From Nocardia uniformis NBRC 13702 (GTDB lineage: Bacteria; Actinomycetota; Actinomycetes; Mycobacteriales; Mycobacteriaceae), in the NCBI RefSeq assembly GCF_001613345.1, contig NZ_BDCE01000088.1:1-61061 (forward strand): 61,061 bases of DNA. The letters are read 5' to 3'. Under the pieces are notes generated by a model that worked only from the letters and a program-made list of their open reading frames with translations, had not been told where the DNA came from and ran no database searches. Position numbers and translations under genes: made by a program. This document shows positions 43,145 to 51,784 of this stretch, piece by piece. Every line of letters starts with the position of its first letter. Within the stretch, counting starts at the first letter, position 1.

Positions 43145-44659
43145 ATGAAAGCTTCGGATTCGCGGCGCTGGCTGGCCCTCGGCGCGCTCGCGATCGCCAT
43201 GCTGACCATCGGACTCGACATCACGGTGCTGACCGTGGCACTGCCGACCATGGCGGTAGATCTGGACGCCAGCACCTCGGCCCTGCAGTGGTTCAGCAGC
43301 GCCTACACCCTCGCGCTGGCCGCCGTCATGCTGCCCGCGGGCGCGCTCGGTGATCGATACGGCCGAAAGAAAATCCTGCTCGCGGCGCTGTTGCTCTTCG
43401 GTATCGCCTCGATAGCCTGCGCCTTCGCCCAGACCTCCGGACAGCTCATCGCCGCCCGCGCGCTACTCGGTATCGCCGCGGCGGCTACCGTGCCACTGTC
43501 CATGGCGGTGCTACCGAGCCTGTTCCCGGATCCGGACGCGCGGCAGCGCGCGCTCACCATCTGGATCACTTCGACCGCCATCGGTGTTCCACTGGGGCCG
43601 ATCGTCGGCGGGTGGCTGCTCCAGCACTACTGGTGGGGTTCGGTATTCCTGATCAATGTGCCGATGGTGATCGTGGGCGCGATCGCGGTGGCGCTGCTGG
43701 TGCCGGAGTCACGCAGTGGCACGGTGCGTCGCATCGATCTACCCGGCGTGGTGCTGTCGTCGGTCGGAATGCTCGGCCTCACCTATGGTTTCATTCGCAT
43801 CGGGGAGCGGGACTGGGGTCATCGACCGGCCTGGCTGGCTGTTGCCGCCGGGGTGGCGCTGCTGGCTGCCTTCCTGCTCTGGCAGCGCCGGGCCGCGACT
43901 CCGCTCATCGATCTCGCACTCTTCGCCGGTCCCGGATTCCGCTGGGGCACTGTCTATTTGATTCTCGCCAACTTCGCCATGTTCGGCATGTTCTTTACCG
44001 TGCCGCAGTATTCGCAGTCGGTGCTCGGGGTCGACACCCTCGGAAGCGGGCTGCAGCTGTTGCCGCTGATCGGGGGCGTTGTGATCGGTACCCGGATCAA
44101 TGACGTGGTGCTCCCCAGACTGGGTGCGAAAGTGGTGCTGACAGTCGGCTTCGGCCTGCTCACCGTGGGACTCGGCCTGGGTGGGTTGACGACCATCGAC
44201 AGCGGCTTCCCGTACACGGCGGTGTGGACCACCGTGCTCGGTATCGGCATGGGGTTCGTCATGCCGTCGGCCATGGGACTGGCCATGGGCGAACTCGATG
44301 AGGATCGCTCCGGCTCGGGATCTGCGCTGCTGCAAGCACTTCGGCAGGCGGGCGGCACCATTGGCGTGGCGGTTCTCGGTACCGTGCTCGCCACGCAGTA
44401 CCGTTCCGACCTCGGCGCGTTGAATCGGCCGCCGATTTCCGAAGGCGTGAATGTCGGCGTCGCGGTGGCCGATGAGCTGCGCGACCCGGCCATGCTCGAA
44501 CAGGTGCGCTCCGCCTTCGTGGGCGGGATGAGCGCCATGCTGTGGGTGAGCGCCGGAATCTGTCTGGGGGCGACCGTGCTCGCCGCCGTCGTCACCCGCT
44601 CCCGGGCGGCACGATCGCCGGGCGAGTCCGATCCGGCACAATCGGTTCATGCCGGTTGA
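43145..44659 (+). CDS. DHA2-type MFS multidrug exporter
   Basis: 504 residues, about 14 TM segments. TM1 LDITVLTVALPTMAVDL, motif A GALGDRYGRKKIL and motif C region STAIGVPLGPIVGGWLLQHYWW mark the EmrB/QacA group. Overlaps the downstream tetR by 11 nt, so pump and regulator are in one operon, in contrast to the divergent arrangement at 16 kb. Substrate unknown. Confidence 0.9.
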   Translation: MKASDSRRWLALGALAIAMLTIGLDITVLTVALPTMAVDLDASTSALQWFSSAYTLALAAVMLPAGALGDRYGRKKILLAALLLFGIASIACAFAQTSGQLIAARALLGIAAAATVPLSMAVLPSLFPDPDARQRALTIWITSTAIGVPLGPIVGGWLLQHYWWGSVFLINVPMVIVGAIAVALLVPESRSGTVRRIDLPGVVLSSVGMLGLTYGFIRIGERDWGHRPAWLAVAAGVALLAAFLLWQRRAATPLIDLALFAGPGFRWGTVYLILANFAMFGMFFTVPQYSQSVLGVDTLGSGLQLLPLIGGVVIGTRINDVVLPRLGAKVVLTVGFGLLTVGLGLGGLTTIDSGFPYTAVWTTVLGIGMGFVMPSAMGLAMGELDEDRSGSGSALLQALRQAGGTIGVAVLGTVLATQYRSDLGALNRPPISEGVNVGVAVADELRDPAMLEQVRSAFVGGMSAMLWVSAGICLGATVLAAVVTRSRAARSPGESDPAQSVHAG

Positions 44660-45266
44660 ATCCACACCCGTATCGCCAGTGTCATCCGCCCAGCCGGAGC
44701 GGATGACACTGCGCGAGCGGAAGAAGGAACGCACTCGGCGCACCATTCGCCTCGAGGCGTTTCGACTGTTCCACGAGCAGGGTTATCCCGCGACCACCGT
44801 GGAGCAGATCGCCGAAGCGGCCGAGGTCTCCCCGAGTACCTTCTTCCGCTACTTCCCCTCCAAGGAACGGGTGGTATTCGTCGACGATCTGGATCCGATC
44901 CTGATGCGGAAGTTCGAGGAACAGCCCTCGGAACTGTCCGCACTGGAAGCCTTCCTGCGAGCCACGCTGGAAACGTTCGAATCGCTGGACCGCGAGCAAT
45001 TCGAATTCGAGCGGGAGCGAGCCGCACTCGTTCGAGCCATCCCCGAATTGCGGGGTGTGCTGGCATGGGAGATGGACCGCAATGTCGACATGGTCTCGGA
45101 ACTGGTCGCGCGGCGTAACGGGCGGGAGCCGGACGATTTCGAGGTGCGGGCCTTGGCCGGAGCCCTGATCGGGGCGGCGCAGGCGGCGCTGCTGGACCGC
45201 GACCCCTTCGACCCCGACGCCATCACCCGCCTGATCACTTTCCTGTCGGCTGGGATGCCACTCTGA
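44649..45266 (+). CDS. TetR-family regulator
   Basis: 205 residues. HTH RERKKERTRRTIRLEAFRLFHEQGYPATTVEQIAEAAEVSPSTFFRYFPSKERVV. ATG 44649 overlaps the exporter; ATG 44703 (MTLRERKK) is a shorter alternative. Likely autoregulates the operon through the dyad at 43088. Its 3' end overlaps the opposing phenylalanine hydroxylase gene by 32 nt. Confidence 0.9.
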   Translation: MPVESTPVSPVSSAQPERMTLRERKKERTRRTIRLEAFRLFHEQGYPATTVEQIAEAAEVSPSTFFRYFPSKERVVFVDDLDPILMRKFEEQPSELSALEAFLRATLETFESLDREQFEFERERAALVRAIPELRGVLAWEMDRNVDMVSELVARRNGREPDDFEVRALAGALIGAAQAALLDRDPFDPDAITRLITFLSAGMPL

Positions 45267-46128
45267 GCGGTGACTCGTCATCCATCCCGGCGAAGAAGCC
45301 GCCCACCATATCCTCGATTTCGGCAATGGAATCCGCGCAGTACAGCACCGGTTGATAGTGCGTGATGTCGTAGTCGACGGTGCCCATCTCGGCGATATTC
45401 AGCGGCCGTAGCTCGGCGCCGCGGAACTCCTCGATCTCCCCGAACGAGGACAGCAGTCCCGCACCGTAGCAACGGACTTCGCCGTGCTCGCGCACCACGC
45501 CGAACTCCATCGAGAACCAGAACACATCGGCCAGGAATTTCAGCGCGGTATCGGTTTCGAGCCGGGCGACGGCCGCGCCCACCTCGTTGTAGATGGCGGC
45601 GAAGCGAGGGCTCGCCAATTGATTGGCATGGCCCAGGATTTCGTGGACGGCATCGGGCTCCGGGGTGTACAGCGGCGCGGAATGATGCCGAATGTACTGG
45701 GTGGAGTGGAAGATTCGGTCCGCGAAGGAACCGAAGAACTGCCGTAGCGGCACCAGCCCGGCGGCGGGTACATAGCGGAAACCCGTGAGTGGGAACAGTT
45801 TCTCGGAAACCTCGCCGAGCTGGGGGATATGGTCGGCGGGCAGGCCGAGGTGCTCGGCGGCCGCCAGCACCTCGGCACAGGCGTAGCGGCGGCGTTTGCG
45901 GGCCAGTTCGGCGGAGACGATCCGCCAGACCTCTTGTTCCTCGGCGGTGTAGTCGACCCGGGGTAACGGTTCGCCGGGGCGGTACGCCATGGCGAGGGCG
46001 GCAATCGTATTGCGGCGGGTCCGGTATGCGGGGTCGTGCACACCGGGGTGCTCGTCGCTCAGATGCACCGTCACATCGCCATCGGCGCCCGTGGTCACCG
46101 GCGAGTACAGCTGAGCTTCGGTGAACAT
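45235..46128 (-). CDS. phhA: Phenylalanine 4-monooxygenase (aromatic amino acid hydroxylase)
   Basis: 297 residues; converts phenylalanine to tyrosine with a pterin cofactor. The iron ligands are the two His of HEILGH and the Glu of WFSMEFG, all present, and HYQPVLYCADS near the end matches the pterin-type hydroxylase family. No pterin-recycling or tyrosine-degradation genes are adjacent. Convergent 32-nt overlap with the tetR gene. ATG start. Confidence 0.92.
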   Translation of the reverse strand: MFTEAQLYSPVTTGADGDVTVHLSDEHPGVHDPAYRTRRNTIAALAMAYRPGEPLPRVDYTAEEQEVWRIVSAELARKRRRYACAEVLAAAEHLGLPADHIPQLGEVSEKLFPLTGFRYVPAAGLVPLRQFFGSFADRIFHSTQYIRHHSAPLYTPEPDAVHEILGHANQLASPRFAAIYNEVGAAVARLETDTALKFLADVFWFSMEFGVVREHGEVRCYGAGLLSSFGEIEEFRGAELRPLNIAEMGTVDYDITHYQPVLYCADSIAEIEDMVGGFFAGMDDESPLRVASQPTGK

Positions 46129-46505
46129 ACCTCAAGGCAAGCACCGTCGGCCGCTGCCGACAACAAAAGCCCGCGCAGCTGTGCAGATTGTCTAGCTGCG
46201 TGGGTCTGTAATGGGCTCTGACCGATTTCGGTTCCGGATTGGCTGTGCAGCGAGCGCACCGTGACCGTCCGGTGCCGGGTGGTCGGTCGATTGCGGAGTG
46301 CCCCGGGGTGCGATGCGAAAGAAAACCGGCATCTGAGCTATTCCGGACATATTCGCCAACGTCATTGCGAGCAAAGATCTTTCACATCCACTCGTCTGGT
46401 AGGGGCGGCAGGTTTCCTGCTCGCCATAGTGGATATCCAGTTGAAGTAAGCGTGTGAATCAGCGAGAACTTCGGGCTCTCGACCGGGTGGATTTGCCTCT
46501 GCAAA
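46129..46505. other. Gap between phhA and the STAS remnant
   Basis: No gene recognised. It may hold the phhA promoter. GGTTT-N15-GGATAT at 46411-46436 resembles a stress sigma (SigF/SigB-type) promoter directed toward the STAS genes. Confidence 0.4.
46411..46436 (+). promoter_or_regulatory. Possible SigF/SigB-type promoter
   Basis: GGTTT and GGATAT boxes 15 nt apart, close to the GTTT-N15-17-GGGTA pattern. Its position before a sigma-regulator-like gene makes autoregulation plausible. Confidence 0.3.
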
Positions 46506-46667
46506 GTGCGCTGGGAGCGCCGGGCCGGGAATGTCGTCGTGGGTATCTCTGGAGAGATCAATCTGATGACAGCAGGCAAACTCGATACGGACCTACGCCG
46601 AGCGGGCGCGTCCATGGGCAGCGGAGCTGCCGTGGGTCACGCCATATCCTCGGCCCGACATTGGTAG
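46506..46667 (+). pseudogene. Truncated STAS-domain copy
   Basis: Encodes 53 residues (GTG start, TAG stop) resembling the first half of a STAS domain: RWERRAGNVVVGISGEINLM then TAGKLDTDLRRAG. The next gene begins IRWERNVRQGCSVVSPHGEL then NARTYRQLSDDL, so the two are diverged duplicates. The fragment ends where the STAS core should continue, and is in the same frame as the downstream gene, separated only by its TAG. A possible frameshifted N-terminus (NQRELRALDRVDLPLQ) lies just upstream. Confidence 0.55.
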
Positions 46668-46676
46668 TTGAGTGTG

Positions 46677-47447
46677 ATGTCGGTCGGGACCGGGATCCGC
46701 TGGGAACGGAACGTACGGCAGGGCTGCTCGGTAGTCTCCCCACACGGTGAGCTCAATGCCCGCACCTACCGTCAACTCAGCGATGACCTGGTCAAATTCG
46801 CCATGGACGAACCACGTGCGGTGATCGTTGTGCTCGACGATCTCCGGGTGGATGGTGAACCGCTACTGACCGCCTTTTCCAGCGCACGGATGCGAGTCGG
46901 TGAATGGCCGGGCGTGCCGATCATATTGGTGGTCGAGTCCGCGAACCGGCGACAATGGCTGGAATCCAGTGCGATTCGCCGATTCGTCCCGGTCTTCGAC
47001 TCGGTGTCGGCGGCCGTCCACACCGTGGACGCACCCCTGCGGCGACGTGCCCGTTTCGATATCGGCCGCGCCGGGGATTGCGCCCAGCGAGCCCGCCGAT
47101 TCGTAGCCGATACCTGCGACCGCTGGGGGGCCACCGATATCCGTGGAGACGCGTTATTGGTCGTCACCGAGTTGGTCGAGAACGCGTTTCTACACGCGCG
47201 CGATGACAGCGATATCCGACTGCGCGTGGAATGGCGCGACGACCTGCTGACCATCGCGGTCGCCGACTCCGATCCGCGCGAGGCCGTTCTACGCGAACCC
47301 GGCCCCGGATCGGCGCGCCATTACGGATTACATGTGGTTGCCCGACTGGTCAGGGCGTGGGGCTGCGCACCGCAGATACACGGCGGCAAGGTGGTGTGGG
47401 CGAGGTTGGATAGCCGGAGCCCACGAAAAAGGCCGCCTCCGTCGTAG
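46677..47447 (+). CDS. STAS-HATPase fusion, anti-sigma regulator-like protein
   Basis: 256 residues. N-terminal half is STAS-like (anti-sigma-factor antagonist fold); C-terminal half is an RsbW-type kinase domain with N-box VVTELVENAFLHARDD, a G1-like VADSDPRE and HYGLHVVARLV as the G2 region. The usual phosphorylated Ser of STAS (DSSG) is replaced by VDGEP, so normal phospho-switching is unlikely. Fusing antagonist and kinase modules suggests an intramolecular partner switch (inference). ATG 46677 is used; a TTG at 46668 abuts the upstream TAG. Confidence 0.75.
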   Translation: MSVGTGIRWERNVRQGCSVVSPHGELNARTYRQLSDDLVKFAMDEPRAVIVVLDDLRVDGEPLLTAFSSARMRVGEWPGVPIILVVESANRRQWLESSAIRRFVPVFDSVSAAVHTVDAPLRRRARFDIGRAGDCAQRARRFVADTCDRWGATDIRGDALLVVTELVENAFLHARDDSDIRLRVEWRDDLLTIAVADSDPREAVLREPGPGSARHYGLHVVARLVRAWGCAPQIHGGKVVWARLDSRSPRKRPPPS

Positions 47448-47462
47448 GACGAAGGCGACCTT
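47429..47462. terminator. Bidirectional terminator between the STAS gene and sdhB
   Basis: Stem of 15 positions with 13 paired (AAGGCCGCCTCCGTC facing GACGAAGGCGACCTT, 4-nt loop), flanked by AAAAA on one side and CGATTTT on the other. Confidence 0.8.
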
Positions 47463-47484
47463 CGATTTTCGAGAGTGGGCAGAC

Positions 47485-48258
47485 TCAGCGAGCGAACAGC
47501 AGTGCGCGCTTGACTTCCTGAATCGCCTTGGTGACCTCGATGCCACGCGGGCAGGCGTCGGTGCAGTTGAACGTGGTGCGGCAGCGCCACACCCCCTCGA
47601 CATCATTGAGGATGTCGAGGCGTTCGCGAGCGGCCTCGTCCCGGCTGTCGAAGATGAAGCGGTGCGCGTTCACGATCGCGGCCGGACCGAAGTAGCTGCC
47701 ATCGCTCCAGTACACGGGGCAGGAGGTGGTGCAGCAGGCACACAGGATGCACTTGGTGGTGTCATCGAAGCGGGCGCGGTCGTGCTGGGACTGGATGCGC
47801 TCCCGGGTCGGCTCGTTACCCGAGGTGATCAGGTACGGCTTCACCGCCTTGAAGGCATCGAAGAACGGCTCCATATCGACCACGAGATCCTTCTCCACGG
47901 GCAGCCCGCGGATCGGCTCGACGGTCATGGTGAGTTCCTTGCCGCTCTTCGGCAGCATGTCCTTCATGAGCACCTTGCACGCCAACCGGTTCACACCGTT
48001 GATGCGCATGGCGTCCGAACCGCAGACACCGTGGGCGCAGGAGCGGCGGAAGGTGAGCGTGCCGTCCAGGTAGGACTTGATGTAGATGAGCACGTTCAGG
48101 AACCGGTCGGTCGGCAGCACGGGGACCTTGAACTCGTCCCAGTGATTGCCCAGGCCGTCCTCGGGATTGAAGCGCGCCACCTTGACGGTGACCATGACCG
48201 AGCCATTCGGCACCGGAGCGGGCTTCTGCGTATCCACCTTGTCGAGTGTGGCAGTCAT
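47485..48258 (-). CDS. sdhB: Succinate dehydrogenase iron-sulfur subunit
   Basis: 257 residues; carries electrons from FAD to quinone. Cysteine clusters: CAHGVCGSDAM...RLAC for [2Fe-2S], CILCACCTTSC for [4Fe-4S] and CRTTFNCTDACPRG for [3Fe-4S]. Start codon overlaps the sdhA stop (TGATG). Last gene of sdhCDAB. Confidence 0.97.
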   Translation of the reverse strand: MTATLDKVDTQKPAPVPNGSVMVTVKVARFNPEDGLGNHWDEFKVPVLPTDRFLNVLIYIKSYLDGTLTFRRSCAHGVCGSDAMRINGVNRLACKVLMKDMLPKSGKELTMTVEPIRGLPVEKDLVVDMEPFFDAFKAVKPYLITSGNEPTRERIQSQHDRARFDDTTKCILCACCTTSCPVYWSDGSYFGPAAIVNAHRFIFDSRDEAARERLDILNDVEGVWRCRTTFNCTDACPRGIEVTKAIQEVKRALLFAR

Positions 48259-50057
48259 CAGTACTTACGCTCCATCGGCTCGTAACGGGTCTGCACCACC
48301 GGCTTGTAGTCGAGCCGGATATCGGAGATCAGTTCCGGACTCGTCTTGTAGGCCATGGTGTGGCGCATGTAGTTGGTGTCGTCGCGGTCCGGGTAGTCCT
48401 CGCGAGCGTGGCCGCCGCGCGATTCCTTACGGTTGAGCGCACCCACCACGGTGACCTCGGCCAGCTCCAGCAGGAAGCCCAGCTCGAGCGCCTCGAGCAG
48501 GTCGCTGTTGTAGCGCTTGCCCTTGTCCTGCACCGTGATCCGCGTGTACCGCTCCTTGAGCGAGTGGATATCGCTGAGCACCTGCTTGAGGGTGTCCTCG
48601 GTGCGGAACACACCCGCGTTGGCATCCATGGTGGCCTGCAACTCGGTGCGGATATCGGCGACGCGCTCATTGCCGTGATCGGACAGGATCAGCGACAGCC
48701 AGTCCTGCACCATCTGCGCCGGGGTCTCCGGCATCTCCATGAACTCACTGCGCTGCGCGTGCTCCGCGGCGGAGATACCGGCGCGGCGGCCGAACACATT
48801 GATATCGAGCAGCGAGTTGGTGCCCAGGCGGTTCGAGCCGTGCACCGAGACGCACGCGCACTCACCGGCGGCGTACAGGCCCGGCACCACATCGGTGTTG
48901 TTGCGCAGCACTTCACCGCGAATACGGGTGGGGATGCCGCCCATGACGTAGTGGCAGGTCGGCATGACCGGCACCGGCTCCTTCACCGGGTCCACGCCCA
49001 GGTAGGTGCGCGAGAACTCGGTGATATCGGGCAGCTTCTCCTCGAGTACGTCCTCGCCGAGGTGGGTCACGTCGATGAAGACGTAATCCTTGTTCGGACC
49101 GCCACCGCGACCCTCCGCCACCTCGAGCACCATGGACCGGGCGACGATGTCACGCGGCGCGAGGTCCTTGATGGTGGGGGCGTAGCGCTCCATGAACCGT
49201 TCACCGGAGGCATTGCGCAGAATGCCGCCCTCGCCGCGGACCGCCTCGGAGATGAGGATGCCCAGACCCGCCAGACCTGTCGGATGGAACTGGTGGAATT
49301 CCATATCTTCCAGTGGCAGTCCCTTGCGGAACACGATCGCCATACCGTCACCGGTGAGGGTGTGGGCATTGGAGGTGGTCTTGTACATCCGACCCGAACC
49401 GCCGGTGGCGAAGACGATCGACTTCGCGTGGAAGACGTGCAGATCGCCGGTGGCCAGCTCGTAGGCGACCACACCGGTGGCGACCGGACCGCGCTCGGTA
49501 TCGGTCAGCACCAGGTCGAGCACGTAGAACTCGTTGTAGAACTCCACGTCGTGCTTGACGCAGTTCTGGTACAGCGTCTGCAGGATCATGTGGCCGGTGC
49601 GGTCGGCGGCGTAACATGCGCGCCGAACCGGGGCCTTGCCGTGGTCACGGGTGTGACCACCGAAGCGACGCTGGTCGATCTTGCCCTCGGGGGTCCGGTT
49701 GAACGGCAGACCCATCTTCTCGAGGTCCATCACCGCGTCGATGGCTTCCTTGGCCATGATCTCCGCGGCGTCCTGGTCGACCAGGTAGTCACCACCCTTG
49801 ACGGTGTCGAAGGTGTGCCACTCCCAGTTGTCTTCCTCTACATTCGCGAGCGCGGCACACATACCGCCCTGCGCCGCGCCGGTGTGGCTGCGGGTGGGGT
49901 AGAGCTTGGTCAGGACGGCGGTGCGGGCCCGGGGACCGGCTTCGATCGCCGCGCGCATGCCCGCGCCACCGGCGCCGACGATCACGACGTCGTAGCGGTG
50001 CTCCTGAACAGGACGAGATTCACCAGCACTATTGGTTCGTTCGCTGTGCTCACTCAT
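48258..50057 (-). CDS. sdhA: Succinate dehydrogenase flavoprotein subunit
   Basis: 599 residues with covalent FAD. GAGGAGMRAAIEAG dinucleotide fold, the RSHTGAAQGG loop with the flavin-linking His, and the HPTGL and HYVMGGIPT substrate motifs. Typical actinobacterial Sdh2-like length. The opposite strand is open over the whole gene but without family resemblance. Confidence 0.98.
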   Translation of the reverse strand: MSEHSERTNSAGESRPVQEHRYDVVIVGAGGAGMRAAIEAGPRARTAVLTKLYPTRSHTGAAQGGMCAALANVEEDNWEWHTFDTVKGGDYLVDQDAAEIMAKEAIDAVMDLEKMGLPFNRTPEGKIDQRRFGGHTRDHGKAPVRRACYAADRTGHMILQTLYQNCVKHDVEFYNEFYVLDLVLTDTERGPVATGVVAYELATGDLHVFHAKSIVFATGGSGRMYKTTSNAHTLTGDGMAIVFRKGLPLEDMEFHQFHPTGLAGLGILISEAVRGEGGILRNASGERFMERYAPTIKDLAPRDIVARSMVLEVAEGRGGGPNKDYVFIDVTHLGEDVLEEKLPDITEFSRTYLGVDPVKEPVPVMPTCHYVMGGIPTRIRGEVLRNNTDVVPGLYAAGECACVSVHGSNRLGTNSLLDINVFGRRAGISAAEHAQRSEFMEMPETPAQMVQDWLSLILSDHGNERVADIRTELQATMDANAGVFRTEDTLKQVLSDIHSLKERYTRITVQDKGKRYNSDLLEALELGFLLELAEVTVVGALNRKESRGGHAREDYPDRDDTNYMRHTMAYKTSPELISDIRLDYKPVVQTRYEPMERKY

Positions 50058-50073
50058 TCGGGGCGGCCTGTTC

Positions 50074-50508
50074 CTAACCTGTGATGTTGGGGTCGAAGGT
50101 GAAGATGACGTACGTGCCCGTGCCCATGACCAGGATCATCGATACGACCAGCAGGAACTTCAGCCAGAAACGGGTGGAGTCCTTCCGGGCGTAATCGTCG
50201 ATGACGGTCCGCAGGCCGTTGCCGCCGTGCAGCTGGGCCAGCCACAACATGGAGAGGTCCCAGAGCTGCCAGAACGGGCTGGCCCAGCGACCCGCCACGA
50301 AGGCGAAGTTCAGCCGCTGCACGCCGCCGTCGATCATCAGCATGATGAACATGTGGCCGATGACCAGCACGACCAGAAGCAGGCCGGAGGCACGCATGAA
50401 GAGCCACGCGTACTTCTCGAAGTTATTGCCGCCGGTGCGGCGCGGCGCGCGGGGCGCGTCCAGGCTGGCGGGCCGGTCGTAGGACTTGCCGAGAACTGGT
50501 GCGGTCAT
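50074..50508 (-). CDS. sdhD: Succinate dehydrogenase membrane anchor subunit
   Basis: 144 residues, three TM helices. GLLLVVLVIGHMFIMLMIDG carries the haem-ligand His candidate; the C-terminal TM is LVVSMILVMGTGTYVIFTF. Sixteen nt before sdhA. Confidence 0.93.
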   Translation of the reverse strand: MTAPVLGKSYDRPASLDAPRAPRRTGGNNFEKYAWLFMRASGLLLVVLVIGHMFIMLMIDGGVQRLNFAFVAGRWASPFWQLWDLSMLWLAQLHGGNGLRTVIDDYARKDSTRFWLKFLLVVSMILVMGTGTYVIFTFDPNITG

Positions 50509-50512
50509 GGTC

Positions 50513-50908
50513 TCAGTGCTCCGTCAGCAGGTAGAAGAACTGGCGGCCGATTCCGGCGCCCGCGACAAGGATCCATACGGCCAGCACGACCCAGAGCATC
50601 TGCTTCTGGAAACGCGGACCCTGCGACCAGAAGTCGACGAGAATGACCCGGATGCCGTTGAACGCGTGGAACAGGACACAGACGACCAGGCCCATTTCCA
50701 TCAGGGCGACCAACGGGGTCTTGTAGAGGTCGATCGCCTGGTCGTAGGTATCCGGACTGACCCGCACCAGGGCGGTGTCCAGGACGTGTACGAAAAGGAA
50801 GAAGAAGATCGTCACACCGGTGATGCGGTGCAGAGCCCAGGACCACATGCCGGGGTCGCCTCGGTACAGGGTCCGCTTCGGCTTGGCCGGAGCTTCTAGT
50901 GTGGTCAT
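50513..50908 (-). CDS. sdhC: Succinate dehydrogenase cytochrome b556 subunit
   Basis: 131 residues, three TM helices; WSWALHRITGVTIFFFLFVH then VLDTALV holds the Ser/Arg/His quinone and haem signature. ATG 50908 is preferred over a start six codons upstream. First gene of the operon; a ~300-nt divergent region with an iron-box-like site separates it from cdd. Confidence 0.94.
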   Translation of the reverse strand: MTTLEAPAKPKRTLYRGDPGMWSWALHRITGVTIFFFLFVHVLDTALVRVSPDTYDQAIDLYKTPLVALMEMGLVVCVLFHAFNGIRVILVDFWSQGPRFQKQMLWVVLAVWILVAGAGIGRQFFYLLTEH

Positions 50909-51211
50909 AGAGTGCGGTGCCTCCAACGTCGTTGATGGACCCGGTCAAGTCCGCCGCGGGAGCCACGTAGGCTGTTCGATAACACCAGCTCACAGCCGGA
51001 ATCGAAGTCCCGGTTGCTGTGTTCCGGTCCGCTGCCGGGTACCTGAACCGATCTGTCGTGAACTCTAATCCCAGCCCTTGGGCGGAACTAATTCGGCGTG
51101 CCGCTCGTTGGCCCGAATTTGCCTTAGTTAGGTTTGCCTTTCCTGATTTTCAGAGGTCTTCACAGGGGGTGCTCAGTGGCTACAGTCGCGGATATGCAAG
51201 GAAGGTCCGAT
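50909..51211. other. Divergent control region sdhC/cdd
   Basis: Shared promoter region. The AT-richer part is 51085-51150, containing the iron-box-like site. No other gene seen. Confidence 0.5.
51128..51146. promoter_or_regulatory. IdeR/DtxR iron-box-like site
   Basis: TTAGGTTTGCCTTTCCTGA matches 16 of 19 positions of the DtxR/IdeR consensus TWAGGTWAGSCTWACCTWA. It lies ~65 nt before cdd and ~220 nt before sdhC. Iron control of the iron-rich Sdh complex would make sense. Confidence 0.5.
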
Positions 51212-51613
51212 ATGCCGGAGATCGATTGGGATAGCTTGCGCCGCAAGGCATCTGAAGTAATGCATAATGCGTATGCCCCCTACTCCCGATTCCCTGTCGG
51301 GGCGGCGGCTCTCACCGGCGACGGTCGCATTGTGAGCGGCTGCAATGTGGAAAATATCTCATACGGATTAGGCCTCTGCGCCGAATGTGTACTGGTCGGT
51401 AACTTGATTTCGACCGGAGGGGGACGGCTTTCGGCGGTCTCGGTCTGCGATTCGCGCGGGGTAATCCTGATGCCCTGTGGACGGTGTCGGCAGGTGCTCT
51501 ACGAGCACGGGGGAGCGCGGCTGCTCGTCGACCACCGCGACGGACCGGTCGCCCTGCGCGAGCTGCTGCCGGATGCCTTCGGGCCCGACGATTTGTCCGC
51601 TGGGCAGCAGTAA
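51212..51613 (+). CDS. cdd: Cytidine deaminase
   Basis: 133 residues; deaminates (deoxy)cytidine to (deoxy)uridine. Zn-binding motifs CAE and PCGRC, with CNVENISYGLGLCAECV. ATG 51212 follows GGAAGG; GTG 51176 and ATG 51194 are less likely. Begins the salvage block with deoA and add. Confidence 0.95.
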   Translation: MPEIDWDSLRRKASEVMHNAYAPYSRFPVGAAALTGDGRIVSGCNVENISYGLGLCAECVLVGNLISTGGGRLSAVSVCDSRGVILMPCGRCRQVLYEHGGARLLVDHRDGPVALRELLPDAFGPDDLSAGQQ

Positions 51614-51670
51614 CCACCGCTGCACCGCTGGGCTCGACCCGTCACCTCGATCGCGTTCACCGCTCTCGCC

Positions 51671-51706
51671 ATCCCGGCATGTCGCCCCGTTCACGCCGGA
51701 ATGACG
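51671..51706. repeat. Short relic of the double-hairpin palindrome
   Basis: ATCCCGGCATG then CGCCGGAATGACG; the long arms are missing. Between cdd and deoA. Confidence 0.5.
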
Positions 51707-51784
51707 GGTGCGGGGATGCTGGGATGACGGGAACGGGGCGCCATGTCATGACGCGGTCGCGGTCGTCATGGAAGGGTTGCGGGC

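Noticed and set aside
48246..50084. 612-codon plus-strand frame antisense to sdhA
   Set aside because: sdhA is unambiguous; the antisense product has no recognisable motif.
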